A program made the position numbers and the translations under genes. Shown here in pieces: positions 43,526 to 53,132 of a stretch of 64,000 nt of DNA (position 1 is its first letter; every line of letters begins with the position of its first letter). Below the pieces are notes generated by a model. That model saw only the letters and a program-made list of their open reading frames with translations, did not search any database and had not been told where the DNA came from. This stretch comes from Marinospirillum sp035271045 (GTDB lineage: Bacteria > Pseudomonadota > Gammaproteobacteria > Pseudomonadales > Halomonadaceae): assembly GCF_035271045.1 (NCBI RefSeq), contig NZ_DATESC010000007.1:196361-260360 (forward strand), read 5' to 3'.

Positions 43526-46024
43526 TCACTGCGTTAAGCTCGTTGCCTGCAGGTGTTTAACAAAAGCATCGGCAGGCATAGGCTTGGCAAAATAATAACC
43601 TTGAAATTCATCGCATTTAAGCTTTGTTAATATTTTAACCTGCTGTTCGGTTTCAACCCCTTCGGCAGTCACTATTAAACCTAAACTATGTGCAAGCTGG
43701 ATAATAGCTTTAACCAAGGCATAATCATCGGCATCATTTTCCATATCACGCACAAACGATTGATCTATTTTTAGTTTATCGACTGCAAAACGCTTTAAAT
43801 AGGAAAGGTTGGAATAACCCGTACCAAAGTCATCAATCGAAAGCTTCACACCCAGTAGTTTTAATTGCTGTAGCATTTGCAGTAAGCGCTGCTGGTCTTT
43901 AAGTAACAGGCTTTCTGTTAACTCTAAATCTAAGTATTCTGGTTTTAAACCGCTTTTATCTAAGGCATTTTTAACTACTTCAACTAAATCACCTTTACGA
44001 AACTGCACCGCCGATAAATTAACCGATATTATAAAAGGTTCTATACCGGCTTGTTGCATTTGCACTGCTTGTTGGCAAGCTTGGTTTAAGACCCATTCAC
44101 CAATTACCGTAATTAAGCCACTGTCTTCTGCAATAGGAATAAAACGCACTGGCGAAATAAAACCTAGCTCAGGGTGTTGCCAGCGGACTAAAGCTTCTGC
44201 ACCAACAACTTTAGTACCTGCTTGATTGTATTGTGGTTGATAATAAACACTTAATTCATTTCTATCTAAAGCAACCCTAAGTTTAGTTAATAAACTTAGC
44301 CGTTCTTGTGCCGCTGTTTGCATATTTTCTTCAAAAAATTGATAGCTATTACGGCCATCAGCCTTAACCGCATACATAGCCGAACTAGCATTACGAAATA
44401 GTGTTTTAAAATCTTGACCATCGTTTGGATAAACAGCAATACCTACAGAAGTGGTTATTGTTAAATCATACGAGTCAACTAGCTCATGTACTGCTAACTC
44501 GGCTTGTAAGTGAGCTACTAAATCAGCAATATAAGCCTTGTTTGATGATTTATATAAAAGCAATAAAAACTCATCACCACTATAACGGCAGAGCAAACCT
44601 TGCTCTCCAATAAGTGCTTGTAAACGCTTAGCCAAAGCTAAAAGAAATTTATCACCAACTTCATGCCCTAAAGAATCATTAACATCTTTAAAATGGTCTA
44701 GATCAAAATAAATTAATGCATAACTAGGTGCTTTAGCAGTGTTTTTTTCTAATAGTTGCTCAGTCTTTTCCATAAAGTAAACTTTATTTGCCAAGCCAGT
44801 AAGCGGGTCAAAATGAGCAAGGTATTTAATGCGTTCTCGGCTTGCTTTTTGCTCGGTAATATCAGTAGCAATAGTACCACTACCTAATAAATGCCCTTCA
44901 GTGTCTTTAACTGGAAAGTGAATGGTTTCAAAACTGTAGGATTGATGACCAAAATCTATTTCATCATACGTTATACAAGGCTTCTCATTTGCTCTAACTG
45001 CTTCTAAACTAATCGCTACACTTTGTGCTAACTTTAAAGGTAAAATATCATAAAAAGTTTTACCTAATACTTTATCTTTAGATTGCCCAACTAGTTTTTC
45101 AAATGCTAAGTTAACAAGGGTATAGCGACTATGAATATCTTTAACAGAAATACTAGAGGGAATATTGTCTATAAAAGCAGTATTTAACGCTTGAGTCTCC
45201 CTTAAGCTAGCAGTACTTTCAACTATTAGATTTTCTAGGCGTTGTTCATTCTTTTTTAAATCTAAAAAAAGTAGCTCATAAGGCCTTAATAAACCTGTAA
45301 CTAAAATTGCTCGATAAATTAAGTAGACAGAAACTAACAATAAGTAATGCCCTAACTTATTAGCAAAATCAAACACATCAGCATATTGAGTAAAAGCTAA
45401 GCTAGTTAAAGCACTAGCAAAAAGTGATGCGGCTATTAACCAGCGTACGTCTTTTTCTAGGTGTTTCTTATCTTTTAAAATTAAAACCATAGCGATAATA
45501 AAAACAACGATCATTCCCCATTCACTATAAATTTTAAAAGGTGTTAGTCCTTGACCTTCAATAAAAGCAACGGGAAAAGAGCCATTAAAAATAGTGATAC
45601 AGAAAAAGGTAGCCAGTGCTGCAAAACTAAAAAAAGTAGCCTGTATATTGACTTTTTTACCTAGTGTTAAGCTTGCCAGTAACACGGCTATAACTTCTAT
45701 GTAACGAAAAGCTATCCACAACTGAGTAGGAATATTGGCATCATCTACAGGCATTAACCCCATGCCTTTATAGGTTAAGGCGTGCAGCAACTCTAAAACA
45801 CCAATAAAACCTGCTGCTATGGCAAAAACTAACAAAGCGCCATTATTGCTCCAACGCCTTGTATGCCAACCTAATACAAACACACCCCCTAAAACAATGA
45901 CGCGTAGTAACTCAACAACCGTATGAAAAGCCAAGTAGTTATAATTTGCTAGCAAATCCAACACAACTAAAATTAATAGTAATAATGTTGCCTGCTGCCA
46001 ACCAAAGAGTAGTCTACGAATCAT
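43526..46024 (-). CDS. Membrane-bound GGDEF-EAL protein with MASE3 and PAS domains
   Basis: The 832-residue protein has eight N-terminal hydrophobic helices (MASE3-like, about 10-250), a PAS domain (about 268-390), a GGDEF domain (about 400-560) and an EAL domain (about 575-830). The GGDEF active-site loop reads YSGDEF near residue 481, a permitted variant. The EAL domain keeps EALVRW, NLSAVQF, ELTES, DDFGTG, DQSF and AEGVET, so phosphodiesterase activity against cyclic di-GMP is plausible; cyclase activity is uncertain. It is 17 bases downstream of the tyrA/aroA fusion, where cmk and rpsA usually lie in Pseudomonas. Confidence 0.88.
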   Translation of the reverse strand: MIRRLLFGWQQATLLLLILVVLDLLANYNYLAFHTVVELLRVIVLGGVFVLGWHTRRWSNNGALLVFAIAAGFIGVLELLHALTYKGMGLMPVDDANIPTQLWIAFRYIEVIAVLLASLTLGKKVNIQATFFSFAALATFFCITIFNGSFPVAFIEGQGLTPFKIYSEWGMIVVFIIAMVLILKDKKHLEKDVRWLIAASLFASALTSLAFTQYADVFDFANKLGHYLLLVSVYLIYRAILVTGLLRPYELLFLDLKKNEQRLENLIVESTASLRETQALNTAFIDNIPSSISVKDIHSRYTLVNLAFEKLVGQSKDKVLGKTFYDILPLKLAQSVAISLEAVRANEKPCITYDEIDFGHQSYSFETIHFPVKDTEGHLLGSGTIATDITEQKASRERIKYLAHFDPLTGLANKVYFMEKTEQLLEKNTAKAPSYALIYFDLDHFKDVNDSLGHEVGDKFLLALAKRLQALIGEQGLLCRYSGDEFLLLLYKSSNKAYIADLVAHLQAELAVHELVDSYDLTITTSVGIAVYPNDGQDFKTLFRNASSAMYAVKADGRNSYQFFEENMQTAAQERLSLLTKLRVALDRNELSVYYQPQYNQAGTKVVGAEALVRWQHPELGFISPVRFIPIAEDSGLITVIGEWVLNQACQQAVQMQQAGIEPFIISVNLSAVQFRKGDLVEVVKNALDKSGLKPEYLDLELTESLLLKDQQRLLQMLQQLKLLGVKLSIDDFGTGYSNLSYLKRFAVDKLKIDQSFVRDMENDADDYALVKAIIQLAHSLGLIVTAEGVETEQQVKILTKLKCDEFQGYYFAKPMPADAFVKHLQATSLTQ

Positions 46025-46040
46025 TGTTTCATCCTAAATT

Positions 46041-48290
46041 TTATAACTCTTCTACAAGTAACTTGCCACCCACACTCTTCATTAATTCAGCAAAGCCCGG
46101 AAAAGAAGTATTCACTACAGCACAGTCCTTAATAAGGATATTACCACTAGCCCGCAAACCAGCCACAGCAAAACTCATGGCGATACGGTGATCGTGGTGG
46201 CAAACAATTTCTGCTGAACCAAAAACTTCTGGCAGTTCACCTTTGCCAATAATTTCAATGCCATCGTCTAAAACCGTGCATTCAACACCTAAGTCTAATA
46301 AACCATCAGCCATGACTTGAATACGGTCAGACTCTTTAACCCGCAACTCTTCAGCGCCGCTTAAAGTCGTCACGCCTTCGGCACAAGCTGCAGCAATAAA
46401 CAGCGCAGGAAATTCATCAATGGCTAAAGGCACTTGGTTTTCAGGAATGGCAATGCCTTTTAAAGGTGCGTAACGCACACGAATATCTGCAACGGGTTCA
46501 CCGCCCACTTCACGCTGATTGGTTAGCACTAAGTTAGCACCCATTAAACGTAAGATATTAATCACGCCATCACGCGTCGGGTTAATGCCAACGTGTTCTA
46601 GGGTTAAATCACTGCCGGGCATAATGGCTGCTGCAACCATAAAAAAGGTCGCTGAAGAAATATCGGCGGGAATATCAATTGCTGTTGCCGTTAACTTGCC
46701 ACCGCCGGTTAAGCTAGCCGTTGCACCGTCTTGGCGTACCTCATAGCCAAAGCCATTTAACATACGTTCTGTATGGTCGCGCGTGGGTGCTGGTTCAGTG
46801 ACTTGCGTTTCACCTTCTGCCCATAAACCGGCTAAGAGCAAACAAGATTTAACCTGCGCTGAAGCCATAGGCAAATCGTAGCTGATGCCTTTTAAAGGCT
46901 TGCCGCCAGTAATTTTTAACGGTGGACGACCATTTTCTGTAGTGGCAATTTCTGCACCCATTAAACGCAAAGGGTCGGCAACACGATTCATGGGGCGCTT
47001 ACTTAACGAGGCATCGCCGGTTAATTCAGTATCAAACGGTTGTGCTGCTAGCAAACCCGCCAACAGGCGCATACTGGTGCCCGAATTGCCTAAATACAGC
47101 GGGCCTTGTGGCTGTTTTAAGCCGTGCATTCCCACGCCATGAATGGTGACTTGACCTTGGTGGGGGCCTTCAATCTGTACACCCATATCCCGAAATGATT
47201 GCAGGGTAGCCAAGGCATCTTCGCCTTCTAAAAAGCCTTTCACCTGCGTCACGCCTTCTGCCAAAGCGCCTAACATAATGGAGCGGTGCGAAATGGATTT
47301 GTCACCGGGTACACGAATACTGCCTTGAATAGCCGTTGCGCCTGGCTGAGTAATAAAGTTGAGTCTTGTCGTTTGCATGGTTTGGTAGCCCGTTTTATTA
47401 AGCAAAGCAGTAAAGTAATCACGCGCTGATTTTGCTTTAGTAAATGTATTGACTAGCGCATCAGCATCTTGAGATGCAACAGCCGTTCGTAGCCGTTGCA
47501 CGCCTTCTAAAAATTCATCCAATGCCTCTAAAGTGGCATCACGATTGGCGATAAAAATATCTCGCCACATAACAGGGTCGCTGGCAGCTACGCGGGTAAA
47601 ATCACGAAAACCGCCCGCAGCATAACGAAAAATCTCTAAACGCTCATCTTTTCTAGCCAAGGTTTCGACTAAAGAAAAAGCTAGCAAATGTGGTAAATGG
47701 CTGGTTCGTGCTAACACTTGGTCGTGCTTTTTTACATCCATTTCAATGACCTCTGCACCACACGCCTGCCAAAGCTGAGTTACCAAGGCTAGTGCTTCTG
47801 GGTCGTTGTTGGCAGTTGGCGTTAAAATCACCTTGCGGCCCGCAAATAAATCAACCTGCGAGGCAAGCACCCCGCTTTTTTCAGCGCCCGCTATGGGATG
47901 CCCTAAAATTAAGCGAGGTGGCAATTCGTTAAAAACTTTTTTGGCGGCTTCAAGCACTACTGCTTTGGCTGAACCTACATCGGTAACAACAGCGGTGGGT
48001 TTTAGGTGGGGTTTTAAAGCCATTAGTACAGGTTCCATCGCTAACACTGGCACAGCTAGCAAAATCAAATCAGCATCGGGTGCTAGTTCTGCTAAACAGC
48101 TGCTGACTTTATCAACAACGCCTAAAGAAATAGCGCCTTGGCGTTCTTCATAGGTAAGATCAACACCCAAATAGGTATTGGCAAAACCCGCGCGCCTTGC
48201 AGCAAGGGCTACCGAGCCACCAATAAGCCCTAAGCCGATAATCAGCAGTTTATTAACGGTTGCCTTGATTGCTTTATTACTTTCTACCAC
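46041..48290 (-). CDS. tyrA-aroA: Fused prephenate dehydrogenase / EPSP synthase (TyrA-AroA)
   Basis: This 749-residue fusion carries an N-terminal prephenate dehydrogenase (about 10-300, NAD motif GLGLIGGS at 16-23, HPIAGAEKSG) and a C-terminal 3-phosphoshikimate 1-carboxyvinyltransferase (about 310-749). The AroA part has GDKSISHRSIMLGALAEG, NSGTSMRLLAG and the DEFPALF and RVKESDR blocks. The first part makes 4-hydroxyphenylpyruvate for tyrosine, the second makes EPSP toward chorismate. The same fusion is known in Pseudomonas-like bacteria. It follows hisC after three bases. Confidence 0.95.
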   Translation of the reverse strand: MVESNKAIKATVNKLLIIGLGLIGGSVALAARRAGFANTYLGVDLTYEERQGAISLGVVDKVSSCLAELAPDADLILLAVPVLAMEPVLMALKPHLKPTAVVTDVGSAKAVVLEAAKKVFNELPPRLILGHPIAGAEKSGVLASQVDLFAGRKVILTPTANNDPEALALVTQLWQACGAEVIEMDVKKHDQVLARTSHLPHLLAFSLVETLARKDERLEIFRYAAGGFRDFTRVAASDPVMWRDIFIANRDATLEALDEFLEGVQRLRTAVASQDADALVNTFTKAKSARDYFTALLNKTGYQTMQTTRLNFITQPGATAIQGSIRVPGDKSISHRSIMLGALAEGVTQVKGFLEGEDALATLQSFRDMGVQIEGPHQGQVTIHGVGMHGLKQPQGPLYLGNSGTSMRLLAGLLAAQPFDTELTGDASLSKRPMNRVADPLRLMGAEIATTENGRPPLKITGGKPLKGISYDLPMASAQVKSCLLLAGLWAEGETQVTEPAPTRDHTERMLNGFGYEVRQDGATASLTGGGKLTATAIDIPADISSATFFMVAAAIMPGSDLTLEHVGINPTRDGVINILRLMGANLVLTNQREVGGEPVADIRVRYAPLKGIAIPENQVPLAIDEFPALFIAAACAEGVTTLSGAEELRVKESDRIQVMADGLLDLGVECTVLDDGIEIIGKGELPEVFGSAEIVCHHDHRIAMSFAVAGLRASGNILIKDCAVVNTSFPGFAELMKSVGGKLLVEEL

Positions 48291-48293
48291 GAA

Positions 48294-49394
48294 TCAAATG
48301 ACCTTACGCAGTGCATCTATAAAGCGTTGGTTTTCTTCAGGTAAACCGATACTGACACGCAGGTGTTCATTCATACGGTAGGGGCGTAAAGGACGCACAA
48401 TAATGCCTTCTTTAAGCAACGCATTATTGACTGCTTCAGCATCACCCACTTCCACACAAATAAAGTTACCCACTGATGGAATGTAAGACAAACCCAGTTC
48501 ACGAAAAGCGGTTTCTAGCTGCAACATACCGGCTTTGTTAGTAACAATTGACTGTTGCAAATATTCGTCATCGTCTAATGCCGCAAGTGAAGCTTCTAAA
48601 GCTAAAGTGTTAACGTTAAACGGCTGACGAATACGGTTTAAAGTTTCAGCAATAGTAACGGAAGAAACACTGTAACCCACACGCAAAGCAGCTAATCCAT
48701 AGGCTTTAGAGAAGGTACGACAAACAATTAAGTTGGAGAAATCCTTCAATAGCTTGAAAGTGTCTGGGTAAGCTTGTTCGCTCACGTATTCAGAATAGGC
48801 TTCATCTAATACCACCAGCACGTTTTCTGGCACACGCTGCATAAATTCACGCAGCTGGGTTTCAGATGACCAAGTACCCGTTGGGTTATTAGGATTGGCA
48901 ACAAAGACCACGCTGGTATTTTTATCAATCGCTGTAGCCATCGCCGCTAAGTCATGCCCCCAGTTTTTAGCCGGAATAACCTTGTGTTCTGCACCTGCTG
49001 CTTGAGTCGTAATCGGGTAAACCGCAAAAGCATATTCGCTATAAACAGCGTTGCGCCCCGGTGCTAACCAGCAGCGACCAATTAAATCGAGCAGGTCATT
49101 AGAACCATTACCCAAAGTAATTTGGCGCGTGCTTAAATCAAACTTTTTAGCCAAGGCTGTTTTTAAACCATAGCCACTGCCATCGGGGTAGCGGGTTAGC
49201 TCGGCTAGTTCTTGTTGAATAGCCGCCAGTGCTTTAGGACTAGGGCCATTTGGGTTCTCGTTACTGGCTAGCTTTACAATGCTGTCTGGGTCTAGGTTGA
49301 GTTCGCGGGCTACTTCATCAACCGGCTTGCCGGGCTGATAAGGCATTAATCCTTGTACACCTTCATTGGCTAGTTTAAAAAAATCGCAGCTCAT
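48294..49394 (-). CDS. hisC: Histidinol-phosphate / aromatic aminotransferase (HisC2)
   Basis: The 366-residue PLP enzyme has NPNNPTG (167-173), DEAYSEY and the PLP lysine in RTFSKAYGLAALRVGY (Lys230). It is a fold-type I HisC. Its place between pheA and the tyrA/aroA fusion suggests it transaminates phenylpyruvate and 4-hydroxyphenylpyruvate, as proposed for HisC2 in Pseudomonas; a histidine role is also possible. Confidence 0.92.
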   Translation of the reverse strand: MSCDFFKLANEGVQGLMPYQPGKPVDEVARELNLDPDSIVKLASNENPNGPSPKALAAIQQELAELTRYPDGSGYGLKTALAKKFDLSTRQITLGNGSNDLLDLIGRCWLAPGRNAVYSEYAFAVYPITTQAAGAEHKVIPAKNWGHDLAAMATAIDKNTSVVFVANPNNPTGTWSSETQLREFMQRVPENVLVVLDEAYSEYVSEQAYPDTFKLLKDFSNLIVCRTFSKAYGLAALRVGYSVSSVTIAETLNRIRQPFNVNTLALEASLAALDDDEYLQQSIVTNKAGMLQLETAFRELGLSYIPSVGNFICVEVGDAEAVNNALLKEGIIVRPLRPYRMNEHLRVSIGLPEENQRFIDALRKVI

Positions 49395-49424
49395 AGTTTA
49401 TCTCTTCTAAATTAAGTAACCGAC

Positions 49425-50525
49425 TTATAAAACGCCTTTAGGGTAAGAACCCAACACTTTTACATCCGCAGCCTTTGCACCAATATCGTTTAATACGGCT
49501 TGAACACGCGGTTCATCAATATGGCCGGCAAAGTCAATAAAAAACACATAGTTCCATGCACCTGAACGGCTAGGGCGGCTTTCAATGCGCGTCATGTCAA
49601 TATTGTGGGCATTAAAAGGTTCTAGCACTTGATGCAACGCACCTGGTAAGTTACGCATAGAAATCATCAAGGATGTTTTATCATCACCTGAAACCGGCAC
49701 TTTCTTAGCGCCAATGATTAAAAAACGTGTTGAATTATCAGGCGTGTCTTCAATGTTTTCAGCAAGGCGCGTAAGGCCGTATAAATCAGCCGCCATATCG
49801 CCAGCAATCGCTGCTGAGTGCCATTCACTTTTTACCTTGCGAGCAGCTTCAGCATTAGATGGCATGGCAACGCGATCAATGCCTGGGTAATAAGCATCAA
49901 GCCACTTACGGCATTGAGCTAACGAAGACGTGTGCGAATAGATGGTTGAAATTTTATCAGCGCGGGTATTTTCGCCCAGCAATAAGTGCTGGTGAATACG
50001 CAGCACTACTTCACCACTAATTTGCAGGCCTGAATCCATAAAGCTATCAAGCGTATGGCTAATCACACCTTCAGTGGAGTTTTCGATTGGCACAACGCCG
50101 TAATCGACAGCGCCAGATTCCACTTCACGGAATACTTCATCAATGGCGGCAAAAGGCTTGCAAATGGCTGACTGCCCAAAATGCTTCAGCGTAGCCTGTT
50201 GAGTAAACGTACCTTCAGGGCCTAAATAAGCCACTTTTAAAGGCCGCTCTAATGCTAAGCAAGCTGACATCACTTCACGAAACAAACGCGCCATTTCTTC
50301 GTTAGATAAAGGGCCTTGGTTACGTTCCATAACGGCACGTAAAACTTGGGCTTCGCGTTCGGGGCGATAAAAAACAGCACCTTTACCATCTTCGGCAATT
50401 TTAACCTGAGCCACTTGCTGGGCGCATTTGGCGCGTTGGTTAATTAGCTGTTGTAGCTGCTGGTCTATTTGGTCGATTTCTTTTCTAACGTCTGCCAAAT
50501 CTGGCAGTGATTTATCCTGAGTCAT
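49425..50525 (-). CDS. pheA: Chorismate mutase / prephenate dehydratase (P-protein)
   Basis: The 366-residue bifunctional enzyme has a chorismate mutase domain (about 5-95, RKEIDQIDQQLQQLINQRAKC), prephenate dehydratase (about 98-275, with NSTRFLIIG) and a C-terminal ACT domain (about 285-366, with the phenylalanine-binding IESRPSR). It converts chorismate to phenylpyruvate and is normally feedback-inhibited by Phe through the ACT domain. It starts six bases after serC. Confidence 0.95.
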   Translation of the reverse strand: MTQDKSLPDLADVRKEIDQIDQQLQQLINQRAKCAQQVAQVKIAEDGKGAVFYRPEREAQVLRAVMERNQGPLSNEEMARLFREVMSACLALERPLKVAYLGPEGTFTQQATLKHFGQSAICKPFAAIDEVFREVESGAVDYGVVPIENSTEGVISHTLDSFMDSGLQISGEVVLRIHQHLLLGENTRADKISTIYSHTSSLAQCRKWLDAYYPGIDRVAMPSNAEAARKVKSEWHSAAIAGDMAADLYGLTRLAENIEDTPDNSTRFLIIGAKKVPVSGDDKTSLMISMRNLPGALHQVLEPFNAHNIDMTRIESRPSRSGAWNYVFFIDFAGHIDEPRVQAVLNDIGAKAADVKVLGSYPKGVL

Positions 50526-50531
50526 TCAGGC

Positions 50532-51617
50532 TTAACCTCTAGTTTTAGCAAAGTCATTCATAAATTCGATAAGTGCATCTACCGCAGCTTCCGGCACTGC
50601 ATTATAAATACTGGCACGCATACCACCCACGCTACGGTGACCGGCTAGGTTTAATAGTCCAGCATCGTCTGCTTTAGACAAGAAAAGTTTATCTAGGCTG
50701 GCATCGGCTAAACGAAAAGGAATATTCATAATGGAACGGTTTTCTAAGGCATTAGGGTTGCTGTAGAAATCATTACCATCAATAGCCGCATAGAGTTTGG
50801 CTGCTTTACGACGGTTAATTTCCGCCATATTTTCTAGGCCGCCTACTTCTGTTTTTAACCAATCAAACACTAAACCGGATAAATACCAAGCAAAGGTTGG
50901 CGGCGTGTTGTACATAGAGGCATTTTCAGCACACACCTTGTAGCTAAACATGGTGGGTATTTCAGCTTTGGCTTGATCAAGTAAATCATCACGCACAATA
51001 ACCAGTGTTAAACCGGCAGGGCCAATGTTTTTTTGAGCGCCAGCATAAATAAGACCAAACTGGCTCACATCTATAGGTGTGCTTAGAATATCTGACGACA
51101 TATCACACACCACCGGCACATCTGCTGTTGGCACGTAATCAAACTCCAAACCGCCAATGGTTTCGTTGCTGGTGTAATGCAAATAAGCAGCATCTTGGCT
51201 GGTTTGAATTTCAAACTGACGAGGCACACGGATTAAACCATCTACTGTGCTACTGCTAGCGGCTAGGTGGATGGGCAAATAACGTTCGCCTTCTTGAATG
51301 GCCTTTTTGCCCCAAATACCGGTATTAATGTAGTTAGCTGTACCGCCTTTGCCACCTAGATTTAAAGGCAGCATAGCAAACTGGCTAGAAGCGCCACCCT
51401 GCATAAACAACACTTTATAGTTAGCAGGAATGTTTAGTAAGTCTCGCAGATCAGCTTCGGCTTTATTAGCGATGCTTACAAACTCATCGCTGCGGTGACT
51501 CATTTCCATCACTGACAGACCCTTACCCTGCCAATCTAGCATTTCATCACGGGCTTGTTGTAATACGGTTTCAGGTAAGGCCGCTGGGCCAGCACAAAAA
51601 TTGAATTTACGGCTCAT
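50532..51617 (-). CDS. serC: Phosphoserine aminotransferase SerC
   Basis: The 361-residue class V PLP enzyme (E. coli 362) opens with FNFCAGPAALPETVL and has the PLP lysine in YAGAQKNIGPAGLT. It converts 3-phosphohydroxypyruvate to phosphoserine and also serves PdxB-route vitamin B6 synthesis. It heads the run serC-pheA-hisC-tyrA/aroA. Confidence 0.96.
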   Translation of the reverse strand: MSRKFNFCAGPAALPETVLQQARDEMLDWQGKGLSVMEMSHRSDEFVSIANKAEADLRDLLNIPANYKVLFMQGGASSQFAMLPLNLGGKGGTANYINTGIWGKKAIQEGERYLPIHLAASSSTVDGLIRVPRQFEIQTSQDAAYLHYTSNETIGGLEFDYVPTADVPVVCDMSSDILSTPIDVSQFGLIYAGAQKNIGPAGLTLVIVRDDLLDQAKAEIPTMFSYKVCAENASMYNTPPTFAWYLSGLVFDWLKTEVGGLENMAEINRRKAAKLYAAIDGNDFYSNPNALENRSIMNIPFRLADASLDKLFLSKADDAGLLNLAGHRSVGGMRASIYNAVPEAAVDALIEFMNDFAKTRG

Positions 51618-51723
51618 CAGATTGCACTCTTAGTCTAAAATACTGGGTTAAAAACACCTAAATTAATTGGCTGCAATGATACAGCAAAAAACACCTTGTC
51701 GCTGCTAGGCGCTAACAGAAGGA

Positions 51724-52341
51724 CTAACCGCCTTCTAAAATCAGCAGCTGATCTGCCAAGGCATCGGCATCGGCTTGCCTATGGGTTACAAGAAGTGCCA
51801 CCCGACCGGAGCTTTTTATTTCACCTTGCAGCCATTTGCCCGCCACTTGGCGCAAATCATCATCGAGCGCACTAAAAGGCTCATCTAATAACACCACGGG
51901 CATAGGCCTAAGTACACTGCGAATTAACGCAAGGCGTTGTTGTTGCCCACCGGAAAGTTTGCTGGGTAAACGTTTTAACAAAGGGGTAACTTCTAACAAA
52001 TCACAGGCTTTAAGTACTTGCTGCCACTCTGCTTGGCTGGGTTTACCTTTAGCAAAACCCAGTTTTAAATTGGTTTCTATACTGAGGTGTTCAAAAAAAT
52101 TCTGTTGTTGAAATAAATAAGACACTGGCCGCTCTTCTGGCGGCAAATTTTGAATAGCCTGCCCCTTAACCAAAATACTGCCGGATGCAACGGGTAAAAA
52201 ACCAGCAATCGCATTCAACAAGGTACTTTTACCGCTGCCACTACCACCCATAATCACCACCAACTCACCCGCTTCCACCTGTAAATGGTGCTGCCAAGTT
52301 TGCTCGCCTAGCTTTAATTCAAGGTGATTAATTTTTAGCAT
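51724..52341 (-). CDS. thiQ: Thiamine ABC importer ATP-binding protein ThiQ
   Basis: The 205-residue ATPase has Walker A GGSGSGKS (32-39), Q-loop FQQQNFFEH, signature KLSGGQQQRLALIRSVLR and Walker B VVLLDEPFSALDD. It powers ThiBP for thiamine or TPP uptake. The family is short and this length is normal. Its natural position overlapping thiP by four bases is lost: a 1.1-kb cassette now separates them and it has only a fragmentary promoter region, so it may depend on read-through. Confidence 0.92.
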   Translation of the reverse strand: MLKINHLELKLGEQTWQHHLQVEAGELVVIMGGSGSGKSTLLNAIAGFLPVASGSILVKGQAIQNLPPEERPVSYLFQQQNFFEHLSIETNLKLGFAKGKPSQAEWQQVLKACDLLEVTPLLKRLPSKLSGGQQQRLALIRSVLRPMPVVLLDEPFSALDDDLRQVAGKWLQGEIKSSGRVALLVTHRQADADALADQLLILEGG

Positions 52342-52353
52342 TTAACGTCACTC
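52296..52353. repeat. Direct repeat copy A: thiQ 5' end and thiP/thiQ junction
   Basis: This 58-bp sequence (AAGTTTGCTCGCCTAGCTTT onward to CGTCACTC) recurs at 53446-53503 with two mismatches. It contains the first 15 codons of thiQ, the thiP stop and the last codons of thiP. It marks the downstream boundary of the inserted toxin-antitoxin cassette. Confidence 0.9.
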
Positions 52354-52580
52354 ATTTTTTTAATGTCATTAAAGCTAGGTATTCTAGGACTATCGACAAC
52401 CCAGAAATAGCAAAACTAGCAAAAGAAGTATTTAGCAAAGAATCCATTTCGACCAATGCAGATTTTTATGACTTTTTACAAGTGCAAAAGCTAAAACAAG
52501 ACCTAAAAGAAAGCATTAACCCTACAAAAGCCAAGCCCAGAAGCCAAAGCCGCTGCAGCTAGTTGATAGCTTCTTGCTAC
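52354..52580. other. Decayed thiP tail interrupted by a foreign fragment
   Basis: Between thiQ and the antitoxin lies a mosaic. Bases 52519-52580 resemble the thiP 3' region 53522-53595 (minus strand VARSYQLAAAALAS, then an internal deletion). Bases 52342-52375 match the last thiP codons. Between them (about 52380-52515) the plus strand holds an open stretch, DNPEIAKLAKEVFSKES... ending in KLKQDLKESIN, resembling the C-terminus of an unknown small helical protein. No full gene is present. Confidence 0.6.
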
Positions 52581-52627
52581 AAATGTGGCGCAACGCTACA
52601 ATCGTAATTCCATACAAGGAGAAAATT

Positions 52628-52849
52628 ATGTCTACCGCAAGCATCAGACTCGACCAAGCACTCGTAGAAAAAGCCTCCATCATGGCTAAGGCTTTTAGCA
52701 GAACAACGCCTAAGCAAATTGAGCATTGGGCAAAAATTGGAGAAATGATGGAAGACAACCCCGATCTTCCCTACGAGTTTGTTAAACAAGCCATTATTGC
52801 CCAAGCAGAAAAAGAAGCAGGTAAGCTTGAGGAATATACTTTTGGCTAG
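52628..52849 (+). CDS. ParD-like antitoxin
   Basis: The 73-residue protein (ATG 52628, with GGAGA eight bases upstream) opens STASIRLDQALVEKASIMAKAFSRTTPKQIEHWAKIGEMMEDNPDLP. This is the ParD-like antitoxin pattern: an N-terminal strand-helix DNA-binding region and a toxin-binding helical tail (FVKQAIIAQAEKEAG). It overlaps the toxin start by eight bases. A longer frame from 52574 adds unrelated residues and is not used. Confidence 0.75.
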   Translation: MSTASIRLDQALVEKASIMAKAFSRTTPKQIEHWAKIGEMMEDNPDLPYEFVKQAIIAQAEKEAGKLEEYTFG

Positions 52850-53132
52850 AGTAAACCGCGTTTTACAAACACCAAGCTTCAAAAAAGCGGTTAAAAAACT
52901 GCACGCAAATCAGAAAAATGATCTGGATAATGCTATCAAAGCCATTATGGAAGATCCTTTTATAGGAGAACTCAAAAAAGGAGACCTCATATTTTTGCGC
53001 GTTCACAAGTTCAAGATGGTTAAGCAGCTTACTCTACTTGGCTATAGCTACCAAGATAGCATTATGACACTCGAACTGATGGTGCTTGGTACTCATGAAA
53101 ACTTTTACAGAGACATCAAAGCCTCTTGCTAG
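52842..53132 (+). CDS. RelE/ParE-fold toxin
   Basis: About 96 residues if started at TTG 52842, which lies inside the antitoxin end with GAGGAA upstream. The open frame extends to 52779 but that part overlaps the antitoxin. Body: TPSFKKAVKKLHANQKNDLDNAIKAIMEDPFIGELKKGDL, RVHKFKMVKQLTLLGYSY and the LELMVLGTHENFYRDI terminus, typical of RelE/ParE-superfamily toxins, which cleave ribosome-bound mRNA or poison gyrase. Catalytic identity is unsettled. The pair sits alone on a cassette inserted in the thiamine operon. Confidence 0.72.
   Translation: MARVNRVLQTPSFKKAVKKLHANQKNDLDNAIKAIMEDPFIGELKKGDLIFLRVHKFKMVKQLTLLGYSYQDSIMTLELMVLGTHENFYRDIKASC

Noticed and set aside
52522..52882. Minus-strand frames opposite the antitoxin
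   Set aside because: They are complements of the ParD-like gene, cysteine-rich and without family similarity.
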